Shown: in pieces, positions 6,982 through 15,494 of the stretch
How the letters are laid out: each line of letters starts with the position of its first letter
How positions within the stretch are numbered: position 1 is the first letter of the stretch
NCBI GenBank assembly: GCA_016125285.1
Contig: WGMA01000049.1
Coordinates: forward strand, 46,719 to 110,718
Origin: Phycisphaera sp.
GTDB lineage: Bacteria; Planctomycetota; Phycisphaerae; Phycisphaerales; Zrk34
DNA: 64,000 bases
Direction: 5' to 3'
Made by a program: the position numbers and the translations under genes
The notes under the pieces: model-generated
The model's input: the letters and a program-made list of their open reading frames with translations, nothing else
Database searches by the model: none
What the model was told of the DNA's origin: nothing

Positions 6982-9633
6982 TCAGGTGTCGCTTGTGTCG
7001 TCGGCACGTTCGGGGCGCGGCGTGTTCAGCAGGTCGCAGAGTATATCGACCAGCCCGTCGAGGTGCGGGGGCTGGAGGCACGTGAGGTGGTCGCCGGGGA
7101 TCGGCACGACGCGCGGCGGCGGATCGAGCGCGGCGATGAACGCGTCCTGCGCGTCGGCGCCGCGACGCAGGCGGGCCTGCTCGACCTTGAGCACGACCAC
7201 CGGCGCGGGCGGGACGCGTGGCGTGTATCGCGCCAGCGCCCAGCGGTGCAGCTGCTGCACGAACAGGCGGAATCGGTGCGTGTACATCAACGCCGCCCCG
7301 CGCCGCTGTACGCGTTCGGCGATCAGCTTCGCCCGCCAACGGACCACACGCACGGCGTCGCGCCATTTGTGGATCCATCGCCGCGCGCTGAGCCACGCGG
7401 AGTCGCTGTCGGCGGTCAAGGGCGTGTCGATCAGGACGACGGTGTCGACGGTCACGCCGTGCTCGGCCAGCTCGCGCGCCAACTCGAGCGCGACCGCGCC
7501 GCCGAGGCAGTAGCCCACGATCGCGCAGCGGTTGTCCGGCGTGACCGACCGCAGCAGCGGCGCGTACGTCGCGGCCAGTCTACCGATGCTGCGGGTCGGG
7601 CTGAAGCGGCCGTAGGTCGCCGGGGACTGCAGGCCGTAGAGCGGTCGTCCGGCGGGCAGGCGATTGGCGAGCGGCCGCGCCCACGACACGCCGCCCTCAA
7701 GCGCGTGGATGAAGAACACGGGCGGCGCGGCGTCGGCGTCCTGCGGGTCCGGGCCGCGCATCGTCACCAGCGGCGTCGGGCCGGTGGTCTCGTGCATCGC
7801 CCGCGCGACGTGGTCGGCCATCGTCCGCAGCGTGGGCGACTCGACCAGCGCCGACGGCGGCAGCGTCACGCCGTACGTCTCTTCGATCCGCCGCAGCACC
7901 GACATCTCCTTGAGCGAGTCGCCGCCGAGATCGCTGAACGCGTCGTCGAGCCCGATCGGCGCCGTCTCGAGCACCTGCTCCCAGATGCGCTGCATGCGTC
8001 CGTCGAACTGCGCCCGCGGCGCGAGGTGTTCGACGTCGGCGGCGGACACGTCGTCGCAGCTCACATCGAGCTTGCCGCGGTCGATCTTGCCGTTGGGCAG
8101 CTTGGGTAACGCCGCGAGCCGCACGATGCGCGTCGGCACCATGTAGTTCGGCAGACGGGCGTAGAGGTCGCTGCGCGCCTGAGCGATGCGCAGGTTGCGC
8201 CCCGGCATCGGCACGACGAATCCCACCACGCGCGGCGCCCGCATGAATCGCTGCTGCGCGACCACGGCCGCCTCGGCGACGTCGGGCAGCGACAACATCG
8301 CCGACTCGACCTCCTCCAGCTCGAACCGGTTGCCGTGCACCTTGACACGCCGGTCGGCGCGACCGACGAAGCAGACCCGCCCGTCGGTCGTCCGCCGCGC
8401 CAGGTCGCCGGTGTGATACGTTGTCGCCGGCGGCGTGTCGGCGCTCGCGGTGAGCGACAACGTGTCGATCTCGCCCCAATAGCCCGGTGACAGGTACGCG
8501 CTCGTCGCCACGAGTTCGCCCGGCTCGTTGTCGGGCGCATCGTTTCCCGCGGCGTCGATCACGCGCACCCGCACGCCCGGCGCCTCGTGTGTCAGCGGTA
8601 GCGTCGCGCCGTCGATGACGGTCGCGCGGTCGAACAAGCCGTACATCAACAGCCCCGTCTCCGTCGATGACAGGCTGACCATCAGGCGGCAGTCGGCGGC
8701 GAACGGGCCGGTTTGGAATCGTTCGAGGTCCGCCTTGAGCACAACGTCGCCGCCGAGCCGCACGACGCGCAGCGCCGGGAGCGTCAACCCGTCGTCGGCT
8801 TCGCGCATCAGCGCACGGAACACGGTCGGCACGGACTGGAAGACCGTGATCCGCTGCTCGCCGACCCATCGCGCCATCGCGTGCGCGTCCGGCGTGGCGA
8901 GGTCGAACGGGCAGAGCGTCGCCCCGGTCAGCAGGGCGCCGAAGATCGGCGACACGGCGGCGGCGTAGTTGGCGGGCGTGACGAGCGCAACACGGTCGCC
9001 GGCACGCAGGCCCGCCGCGGCGTGATACCGTGCGACCTGGTGCACGACGTTGCGGTGCGACTGCACGACGCCCTTGGGCCTGCCCGTCGTGCCGGAGGTG
9101 TACGTGATCGAGCACGCGGCGAGCGGCGACACGTCGGGCAGCGCCGTGTCGGACGGCGCGCCGGTCGCCTCGGCGTAGGTCACCCACGTTGTGCCGCCCA
9201 ACACGGCGCGCGTCGCGGCGTCGGGCTCGGCGTCACACAGCATCAGCGTGCACCCGGCGTTGGCGATGATGTCGCGCTGACGCGGCAGCGGGTCGGCCGG
9301 GTTGAGCACGACATACGGCCGACCCGATCGCAGCACGCCGAACATGGTTGCGATCAGCGGCGCGCCCGACGCGAAGCGGATCGCCACCGGCGCGCCCGCG
9401 GCCTCACGCCCGAGCACGCACGCGGCGATCGACCGGCTCAGCCGATCCAGCGTCGCGTAGTCCCATCGATCCGTCGGCGTGTCGATCGCCGGGCGGTCGC
9501 CGTATCGCTCGACGACCGCGGCGAAGCCTTGGGGGATCGACACGCCGATCGGGTCCGCGGCGATCGTGCGCCAGATCGCGTCGTCGGCGATCGCGGCGTG
9601 CGGGGCGGTGTCGGTGGTGGGGCGGGTGGTCAT
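6982..9633 (-). CDS. NRPS-like A-T-TE enzyme (adenylation, carrier, thioesterase)
   Basis: 883-residue single module without a condensation domain. The adenylation domain carries YTSGTTGRPKG at 178-188, a later YHTGDL and a C-terminal NGKIDR lysine. The carrier domain has LGGDSL with phosphopantetheine Ser573. The thioesterase has GYCLGG, so the nucleophile position is Cys709 instead of serine, and a GDH with His849. At the A4 core, where amino-acid-activating domains keep Asp235, the aligned residue is Ala224 (NYAAAVSP), so an alpha-amino acid is an unlikely substrate; a keto, hydroxy, aryl or acyl acid is more likely. Domain order and length resemble furanone/quinone synthetases. Start at 9633 because further extension would run into the tRNA. 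It lies 18 bases upstream of paralogue 2 and is probably co-transcribed with it. Confidence 0.9.
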   Translation of the reverse strand: MTTRPTTDTAPHAAIADDAIWRTIAADPIGVSIPQGFAAVVERYGDRPAIDTPTDRWDYATLDRLSRSIAACVLGREAAGAPVAIRFASGAPLIATMFGVLRSGRPYVVLNPADPLPRQRDIIANAGCTLMLCDAEPDAATRAVLGGTTWVTYAEATGAPSDTALPDVSPLAACSITYTSGTTGRPKGVVQSHRNVVHQVARYHAAAGLRAGDRVALVTPANYAAAVSPIFGALLTGATLCPFDLATPDAHAMARWVGEQRITVFQSVPTVFRALMREADDGLTLPALRVVRLGGDVVLKADLERFQTGPFAADCRLMVSLSSTETGLLMYGLFDRATVIDGATLPLTHEAPGVRVRVIDAAGNDAPDNEPGELVATSAYLSPGYWGEIDTLSLTASADTPPATTYHTGDLARRTTDGRVCFVGRADRRVKVHGNRFELEEVESAMLSLPDVAEAAVVAQQRFMRAPRVVGFVVPMPGRNLRIAQARSDLYARLPNYMVPTRIVRLAALPKLPNGKIDRGKLDVSCDDVSAADVEHLAPRAQFDGRMQRIWEQVLETAPIGLDDAFSDLGGDSLKEMSVLRRIEETYGVTLPPSALVESPTLRTMADHVARAMHETTGPTPLVTMRGPDPQDADAAPPVFFIHALEGGVSWARPLANRLPAGRPLYGLQSPATYGRFSPTRSIGRLAATYAPLLRSVTPDNRCAIVGYCLGGAVALELARELAEHGVTVDTVVLIDTPLTADSDSAWLSARRWIHKWRDAVRVVRWRAKLIAERVQRRGAALMYTHRFRLFVQQLHRWALARYTPRVPPAPVVVLKVEQARLRRGADAQDAFIAALDPPPRVVPIPGDHLTCLQPPHLDGLVDILCDLLNTPRPERADDTSDT

Positions 9634-9725
9634 GCGTGGCGACGTTGATGTCGGGTGATTCGGCCGGTGCAGCACGCATGGTAACCCGGCCGGCCGCGCA
9701 TAGGGAGCGTCGCGATGGGGGGCGT

Positions 9726-9754
9726 TTGACGTGGCTATACTGGCGTCGCAGAAT
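9726..9754 (+). promoter_or_regulatory. Candidate promoter of tRNA-Leu
   Basis: TTGACG (9726-9731), 17 bases, CAGAAT (9749-9754). It would start transcription around 9761, ten bases before the tRNA. A TATACT at 9736 is an alternative -10 without a good -35. Confidence 0.4.
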
Positions 9755-9770
9755 ACGCGACGCTCCGCAC

Positions 9771-9856
9771 GCCGGTGTGGCGGAATTGGCAGACGCGGCG
9801 GATTCAAAATCCGCTGAGGGTAAAACCTCGTGTGGGTTCGAGTCCCACCTCCGGTA
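9771..9856 (+). tRNA. tRNA-Leu (anticodon CAA)
   Basis: Class II tRNA of 86 bases including the discriminator A. D-arm region GGCGGAATTGGCAGACGC is typical of leucine tRNAs. The anticodon stem GCGGA/TCCGC encloses TTCAAAA with anticodon CAA (reads UUG). A long variable arm and T-arm with GGTTCGAGTCC follow. The acceptor stem has one non-pairing position (T6 opposite T67) and a G1-T72 wobble. CCA is not encoded. Confidence 0.95.
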
Positions 9857-9858
9857 TT

Positions 9859-9889
9859 ACAAGAACCACGCGTTGTGCGTGGTTCTTGT
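9859..9889 (+). terminator. Hairpin after tRNA-Leu, also facing the esterase gene
   Basis: A 13-bp perfect stem (9859-9871 with 9877-9889) with loop GTTGT begins two bases after the tRNA. The minus-strand esterase gene ends at 9905, so the hairpin can serve both convergent units. There is no clear T-run. Confidence 0.6.
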
Positions 9890-9904
9890 CGTTGCGGGGC
9901 TTGA

Positions 9905-11782
9905 TCACTTGTTCGACTCGATCAGCTGCCTGGCCTCGAAGAGGCGCCGCTGCAGGTCGCGATCGCGGAGTTCCTGGATGATCTTGCCGCGGTCGCCGCG
10001 CGAGACCGGCTCTTCCGCCACCGGTGCGTCGGCGGAAATCTGTTCGAGGGGCCAGTCGTCGCTGCGCTGCGTCGCGAGCGGGATGTCCTTGTTGTTGTTC
10101 ACCTGGATGTTCGCCAGCGGGCTGCGGCCCCACGCGTAGCGGTAGTGGATCGGCTTGGGCACCAGCGGGCTGCTCAGCACGAGCTGCTTGCGGTCGTACT
10201 TCGGTCGGTTGTGGTCGTCCTTGCCGGTCTCCAGGTAGGCGACCTTCGCGAGCTGGAAGCGACCGTCCTCTCCGGCGATCGCGAAGCCCACCATCTCGCC
10301 GCTCTCGGGGTCGCTGACGTCGGTGTCGAGCTTGACGATCAGCGCGCCGTCGGTCGCTTCCGTGCCGATGATCATCGGCGGCTTCCAATCGAGCAGGCGA
10401 TCGAGGCCGTACTGCGTCGCCAGCGCCCAGCGCGCGATCCGCTCACCGGCGGGGACCTTCACCTGCGGGTGATACCACGAGCGACGCAGGTCGAACGTGC
10501 TGGCGAAGCCGATGTTCTTGTCGCCGGCCTTGTACATTTCGAGGAACGTGTCGTACTGCGCCGCACGGATGTAGACGCCCGCGTCGAACATCTTCTCGCA
10601 GTAGTTGTCGCGGGTCTGCGGATCGCCCGACGTGCACAGCGAGAGGATGCCGAACGGCATCTCGGGATCACCGAACGCCTCGCGCCACGCCTTGATCATC
10701 TGCGGGAACACCTCGCGGTACCGCGCCGCGCCGACCGAGCCCTCGAACGCGTTGTTGAATCCCTGGTGGAAGATCGCGCCCTTCACCGACAGCCCGGCGA
10801 GCGGCGAGATGATCCCCGCGTAGCAGTTGCCGGGGTAGTTCGGGCTGGCGATCGGCCCGGGCTGAAGGTCGCTGGGGTCCTTCTTGCGATCATCGGGCAC
10901 CGTCTTCCCCGCCTTTGTCTGCTTCTCGACCCAGTCGCGGTTGCGCTGGATACGCTTTTCGAGGTCCGCCTTCGGGTCCCACTCCGCGACCTTCGCGTCG
11001 TGCTCGGCGAGGTTCGCCTTCACCAGGGCGCTGTCCATCTTGCGGAGCACGGGCAGCGGGGTCCACGCCTCGACGGTCGTGCCGCCGCGCGACGCGTCGA
11101 TCACGCCGATCGGCACGCGGCTGGCCATGTACAGCCGACGCGCGAACACGTAGCCGATCGCCGACAGCTCACGCGCGACGTCCGGCGTGCACACGTCCCA
11201 GTCGCCCTTGCGGAAGTGACGGCTGAACCAGCTGCTGTACTCCTGCAGCCGCGCGAAGCCCTTCTTCATCTCCGGCCCCTCGCCGTAGGGCACCGTCAGG
11301 ATCCGCATCTCCGGAAAGTTCGCCGAAGCGATCTCGAGCGGTCCGTTCTGCACCGACGCCAGCGAGAATTCCATGTTGCTCTGCCCGCCGAGCACCCACA
11401 CGTCGCCGACGAGGATGTTCTCCAGCGTCAGCGTCTTGTCCTTGCCCGCGATCGTCATCGTCTGCGGCTCGTGATTTGCAGGCACGGCGGGCAGCGTCGC
11501 CTTCCACGCGCGGTCGTCGCCGGCCGTCGCCGACGCCTCGTTCGCGCCGAACTTCACCGTGACCTTCTCGCCGGGCGCGGCCCAGCCCCACACGGCGATC
11601 GGCTTGTCACGCTGGACCACCATGTTCGTCTGGAACAGGTTGCTGACGCACAGCCCCTCGCCGATCGCCGGCACGTCGATCACGTCCGCGCGCGGCAGCG
11701 ACTCGGCGCGCAACGGCAGGGCGATCGCGGCGATGAGCGCGACGAGCAAGACGGACAGCGTGGTGCGGAAGCGGTTTCGCAT
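9905..11782 (-). CDS. Exported sialate O-acetylesterase-like protein, copy 1
   Basis: 625 residues with an N-terminal signal peptide ending near ALPLRAES. The block LGGQSNMEFSL holds the GQSN nucleophile-serine motif of the SGNH-type sialate O-acetylesterase family. VIDASRGGTTVEAW is the family's second conserved block, and the catalytic D/H would lie near the C-terminal part of the esterase core. The family removes O-acetyl groups from sialic acids or xylan-type glycans; in heterotrophic planctomycetes many copies serve polysaccharide breakdown. The ATG has AGGAG seven bases upstream. The next gene upstream on the same strand is a second, more canonical copy. Confidence 0.88.
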   Translation of the reverse strand: MRNRFRTTLSVLLVALIAAIALPLRAESLPRADVIDVPAIGEGLCVSNLFQTNMVVQRDKPIAVWGWAAPGEKVTVKFGANEASATAGDDRAWKATLPAVPANHEPQTMTIAGKDKTLTLENILVGDVWVLGGQSNMEFSLASVQNGPLEIASANFPEMRILTVPYGEGPEMKKGFARLQEYSSWFSRHFRKGDWDVCTPDVARELSAIGYVFARRLYMASRVPIGVIDASRGGTTVEAWTPLPVLRKMDSALVKANLAEHDAKVAEWDPKADLEKRIQRNRDWVEKQTKAGKTVPDDRKKDPSDLQPGPIASPNYPGNCYAGIISPLAGLSVKGAIFHQGFNNAFEGSVGAARYREVFPQMIKAWREAFGDPEMPFGILSLCTSGDPQTRDNYCEKMFDAGVYIRAAQYDTFLEMYKAGDKNIGFASTFDLRRSWYHPQVKVPAGERIARWALATQYGLDRLLDWKPPMIIGTEATDGALIVKLDTDVSDPESGEMVGFAIAGEDGRFQLAKVAYLETGKDDHNRPKYDRKQLVLSSPLVPKPIHYRYAWGRSPLANIQVNNNKDIPLATQRSDDWPLEQISADAPVAEEPVSRGDRGKIIQELRDRDLQRRLFEARQLIESNK

Positions 11783-11907
11783 GTTGGAACTCCTGGCGGT
11801 GTATGGATTCTAGTGGGAATCCGTGCCCACAGACCCTATGTGGCATGCAGCTGCGGGATTGTGCAAAATAGTCGCTGAAACGGGCAGGCCGATCGGGCGT
11901 GAACGAC

Positions 11908-11937
11908 AGGAGCCCCGCGCGGTGGCGCGGGGCTCCT
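11908..11937 (-). terminator. GC-rich hairpin after the second esterase gene
   Basis: AGGAGCCCCGCGC (11908-11920) pairs perfectly with 11925-11937 around loop GGTG. It sits 29 bases beyond the stop of the minus-strand gene at 11967. There is no T-run. Confidence 0.6.
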
Positions 11938-11966
11938 GGGGTGATGCGTGAAGTCGTTCGGCGGGA

Positions 11967-13928
11967 TCAGTCCACGTCCGAGCGGAAGGGCGTCGCGGGC
12001 AGGCCTTCCTTGTTGTAGAGGTTGCACACCGGGTTGTTGGCCCAGCCGTAGCGAACGGCGACGGGTTTGGCGACGTCGGGGCTCGACACGACGATCGTCT
12101 CGCCCACGATCTTCGCGTCGGCGTAGTGGAACTGCCCGTCGGCGCCGGCGATCGCGAAGCCGGTGATCTTGTCGCCCTGCGCCATCAGCCCGCTGCCGAC
12201 GTACCTGAACCTCAGCGTCGCTTCGTTGCCGCTGACCGTCGTGCTCTCGAACTCCGGCCCGCACGGCACGACGTCCTTGCCGTACGCGATGTTCAACGCC
12301 GACTGCGCCAGCCGCTTGCCGACGTCCTGCTTGTTTTTCGGGTGGATGTCCGCGGCGTCGCCGATGTCGGTGATCACGGCGATGCCGGTCTTCGGGTCGT
12401 GTTGCGCGGTCATCAGCTGCGCCTCACGCAGCTCGGCCCAGCCGGACTGCACCGGCGTGTTCTGCACCTGCATGAAGTTCGCCAGCTGCACGATGAAGAA
12501 CGGGAAGTCGTGGCCGAACCGCTTGCGCCAGTCGGCGATCATCGTCGGCAGCAGCGTGCGGTACTGGCGGGCGCGCCCGGCGTTGGACTCGCCCTGGTAC
12601 CAGATCGCGCCCTTGATGCCGTACGGCACGATCGGCGCGAGCATGCCGTTGTACAGCACCGTCACGACGTTGGGGTTGTTGCTCGTCTGCTGCGGCGACG
12701 GCGGCAGCTTGCTAATCGGCGTGGTCGCCGCGTAACGCCAGTCGCCGGCGAGCGACACGGGCGATGCGCCGTCGACGTCGAGCGTCATCTGGTCGGCCCC
12801 GCCGAACAGACCGCCGCCGCCGCCGGTGTCCAGCACGCGCACCGCGATGACGTTCCTGCCGGCTTTGAGCACGCCGGCCGGCACGTTGTATTCACGCGGG
12901 TGGTTCCACACCGTCTCGCCGCCGACCCACCTGCCGTTCACGTACGTCGTATCGATGTCGTCGATCGGCCCGAGCCGCAGCTTCGCCTTCTTGCCCGCCG
13001 CGCCGTCCGGCAGCGTCACCGCGAGGCGGAACCACGCGATGCCGTCGTAGTTCGGCAGCCCGGCGTTCTCCCAGCCGTTCGGCAGCTTCATCGTCTTCCA
13101 CGACGCGTCGTCCGCGTCGGTGTTCTGCCAGCTCGCCTTCGTGCCGGGGTCGTTGTCGTTCCACCACTTGTTGACGCGGTCCTCGAACTTCTCGCTCGCG
13201 CCGCGGTTCGCGGCCTCGGCCATCTGGCGGATGCCCTCGACGGCGGGGCGGAAGTCGTCCATCGCCATCAGCGCGTCGCCGCTCGTCCACGCCTCGGCGA
13301 TCGTGCCGCCCCACGACGTGTGGATCAGCCCGATCGGCACGTCGAGGTCCTTGTGCAGCTCGCGACCGAAGAAGTAGCCGACCGCCGTGAACCCGTTCCA
13401 GCCGCCCTGCGCGACCGACTCCGGCGTGCACACCTGCCACGCGCTGTTGATCGTGTCCGTCGGCTCCATCGACACGCGCTTCGGCACGGTGAACAGCCGG
13501 ATCTTCGGGTAGTTCGCCGACGCGATCTCCTGCTGCGCGTTGTTCACGTTGCCGATGCCCATCTCCATGTTGGACTGACCGGAGCAGATCCACACGTCGC
13601 CGACGAGCACGTCGCTGATCGTCGCGGACTGCGGCCCGATGACCTTCAGCGTGTGTGGACCGCCCGCCTCGAACGGGCCGAGCTTCGCCATCCACTTGCC
13701 GTCCTGGTCCGCCGTCGCCTTCGCGGACTTGCCCGCCATGCTGACGGTCACCTCGGCGCCGGGCGTGGTCCAGCCCCACACCGGCGCGGGCACGCCGCGC
13801 TGGATCACCATGTGGTCGGTGAACAGCTGGTGGACAAACGGATGATCCTCCGCGACCGCCGGCCGCGCGACCAGCGTGGCGATGAACATCCCGACGCATA
13901 GCAACCCGATGAAACGATGTGCCCGCAT
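11967..13928 (-). CDS. Exported sialate O-acetylesterase-like protein, copy 2
   Basis: 653 residues. A signal peptide ends near ARPAVAED. ICSGQSNMEMGIG is the nucleophile motif. GLIHTSWGGTIAEAW and IWYQGESNAG are the other family blocks, and a jelly-roll-like insertion (VTLPDGAAGKKAKLRLG to ARVLDTG region) separates the two halves of the esterase core, as in full-length members. ATG at 13928 has AGGAG six bases upstream, so the in-frame extension to 13973 is not needed. It is a paralogue of the gene at 9905 but much more complete in the insertion. Probable role: deacetylation of host or algal glycans in the periplasm or outside the cell. Confidence 0.92.
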   Translation of the reverse strand: MRAHRFIGLLCVGMFIATLVARPAVAEDHPFVHQLFTDHMVIQRGVPAPVWGWTTPGAEVTVSMAGKSAKATADQDGKWMAKLGPFEAGGPHTLKVIGPQSATISDVLVGDVWICSGQSNMEMGIGNVNNAQQEIASANYPKIRLFTVPKRVSMEPTDTINSAWQVCTPESVAQGGWNGFTAVGYFFGRELHKDLDVPIGLIHTSWGGTIAEAWTSGDALMAMDDFRPAVEGIRQMAEAANRGASEKFEDRVNKWWNDNDPGTKASWQNTDADDASWKTMKLPNGWENAGLPNYDGIAWFRLAVTLPDGAAGKKAKLRLGPIDDIDTTYVNGRWVGGETVWNHPREYNVPAGVLKAGRNVIAVRVLDTGGGGGLFGGADQMTLDVDGASPVSLAGDWRYAATTPISKLPPSPQQTSNNPNVVTVLYNGMLAPIVPYGIKGAIWYQGESNAGRARQYRTLLPTMIADWRKRFGHDFPFFIVQLANFMQVQNTPVQSGWAELREAQLMTAQHDPKTGIAVITDIGDAADIHPKNKQDVGKRLAQSALNIAYGKDVVPCGPEFESTTVSGNEATLRFRYVGSGLMAQGDKITGFAIAGADGQFHYADAKIVGETIVVSSPDVAKPVAVRYGWANNPVCNLYNKEGLPATPFRSDVD

Positions 13929-14057
13929 GACGTGCTCCTGAATGTGCGTGTGATTCGGTTCATGCCCTGACATGGAGACGGATCATACCGCCGCCACGTC
14001 CAATGGATTGACGCGAATCATACCCGGGTTACTCGTGTGTGGAGACAGGTAAAGTGC

Positions 14058-14089
14058 TTGATTGGTGCCCAGACCGATCATACGATCGG
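14058..14089 (+). promoter_or_regulatory. Promoter with dyad over the -10
   Basis: TTGATT (14058-14063), 17 bases, TACGAT (14081-14086). The dyad CCGATC/GATCGG (14074-14079 and 14084-14089) covers the -10, which is a position where a repressor could act. Predicted transcription start is near 14093, which supports a translation start at 14113. Confidence 0.5.
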
Positions 14090-14112
14090 CAAAGTTACGG
14101 GGAGGCAACGTG

Positions 14113-14703
14113 ATGTCCGAGGGTGAAGATAACAGTGAGGTCCGCGAGTCGGTGTGGTGCATCGTCGCAAACATCGTCGAAAAGCCTCTGTGCGATAGCG
14201 AGGGCAACGATCTTGGCCGCACGGGCACCCGGCAGTTTTCGTCCGGCACGAAGATGTACCTGACGTCGATGGGTGCGTACAGGACGCTCCTGGGCGACCG
14301 CCCTCAGGACGATCCGCACGTCGAGGTCATCGGCCGCGATCGCCGAACCAAACGATTCGTCAAGAAGTTCATTAAACCGAAGCTCCTGACGGATCTGCGC
14401 ATCAAGCTGGAGTGTCATCCGATGGTGGTCGCGAGGCTTCGCGAGGTTGGGTGGGAAGGATTCAACATTATCCCCGGGCGTTTCACGCCGCCCGACGATC
14501 GCAAGAGTCGCGCGGCGCTGGAAGAGCTGGCGTATTGGGCGAGCGGCGGATCGCTGGGGCGACGTTACCCCGAGCCGGCGACGTCACCGGAGTGGGGCAG
14601 ACACGGTGACTGCCCGAAGTGCGGTTTCAGCTACCGCTGGGACGGCGCCGCGTGTCGCCACTGCGGCCACGGTCTCGATGACATAGCCGACGCCAACCCC
14701 TGA
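14113..14703 (+). CDS. Unknown protein with C-terminal zinc ribbon
   Basis: 196 residues, not recognised as a named family. The N-terminal 120 residues are a mixed alpha/beta region (SVWCIVANIVEKPL, KMYLTSMGAYRTLLG, KFIKPKLLTDLRIKLE). The C-terminus holds CPKCGFSYRWDGAACRHCGHG, two C-x2-C knuckles of a zinc ribbon. GGGGAGG lies just upstream of the ATG at 14113; a GTG at 14110 is also possible. The gene has its own promoter and stands between two oppositely oriented genes, so it is a single-gene unit. A nucleic-acid or protein-interaction role for the ribbon is only a guess. Confidence 0.7.
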   Translation: MSEGEDNSEVRESVWCIVANIVEKPLCDSEGNDLGRTGTRQFSSGTKMYLTSMGAYRTLLGDRPQDDPHVEVIGRDRRTKRFVKKFIKPKLLTDLRIKLECHPMVVARLREVGWEGFNIIPGRFTPPDDRKSRAALEELAYWASGGSLGRRYPEPATSPEWGRHGDCPKCGFSYRWDGAACRHCGHGLDDIADANP

Positions 14704-14748
14704 TCGCTATCGCCCAACTCCGAAACTCACCGCTACATCGATGGGCAA

Positions 14749-15381
14749 TCACGTGAACACGATCAAGGTCTGGTGTTCGATACTCAATCGAGACGCCTCG
14801 AACAGCGCGAGCCAGACCATTAGCTCAATACAGAACGGCCCATCCGCCTCTGCTATGCGATTGATGCGATCCGCCTCCGGGTCGGTCAATTGCCCACCGG
14901 TCAGATCGATCCCAAGTTTCGGCGCGATCTGAATGAGTTCGTCCCGCAATCGAAAGCTGGAGCCGAGCATCTGCCCCGGGAGGCGATCGTCGAAGAGCAC
15001 CTCGTTAAAATCGACCGGGACGTAGAAGCCTTCACAGTCGGAGTGACAAAGCAGGTGGCTGCTCATCATCGCCGACTCCGCGTCGATGGCGGGATCAGCG
15101 GTCGGATCATCGCCTTGTTTGAGCGGGGTCGCCACCCAATCAGGATCGGCGGCGACGTGCGCGTAAACACGCCTCAGATAGTGCAGAAAGCTGTACGGGA
15201 AACTGAGGACAGCGCTGCGGCAGGACAATCGCGGTAACTGCATTGGCTCGTGATGTGCGGGCAAGCCGTTGGCCGCAAGAACCTCGTTGAGATTCTTCAG
15301 GTCCTCCTGAAGCCACTCGGCGCCTTCCTCATCTGCAACCACCAAGTCTGCCAGCATCCCCACTTCAATTGCAAGCCCCAA
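14749..15381 (-). CDS. Conserved hypothetical protein, soluble
   Basis: 210 residues with no signal peptide or membrane segment. It starts GLAIEVGMLADL and contains SFLHYLRRVYAHV and a MSSHLLCHSDCEGFYVPVDF block, a pattern I associate with small stand-alone proteins scattered across many bacteria, some of them near toxin/immunity loci. No catalytic motif is evident. Base composition is visibly less GC-rich than the neighbouring esterase and cytochrome genes, which suggests acquisition by transfer. It converges with the zinc-ribbon gene. Function unknown. Confidence 0.65.
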   Translation of the reverse strand: MGLAIEVGMLADLVVADEEGAEWLQEDLKNLNEVLAANGLPAHHEPMQLPRLSCRSAVLSFPYSFLHYLRRVYAHVAADPDWVATPLKQGDDPTADPAIDAESAMMSSHLLCHSDCEGFYVPVDFNEVLFDDRLPGQMLGSSFRLRDELIQIAPKLGIDLTGGQLTDPEADRINRIAEADGPFCIELMVWLALFEASRLSIEHQTLIVFT

Positions 15382-15494
15382 TTACCACCTCCGGAGTTCG
15401 TGTGTCGTCGCCAAGTGTATCGCGACGAGGGTTTGCTTCAATTCGCGCCGGACGAGCGTTTGGTTGCCATCCAAGCGGCGATGCGGGCTTGCGC

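Noticed and set aside
9634..9807. N-terminal extension of the A-T-TE frame
   Set aside because: It would run through the tRNA-Leu gene; the ATG at 9633 fits the domain start.
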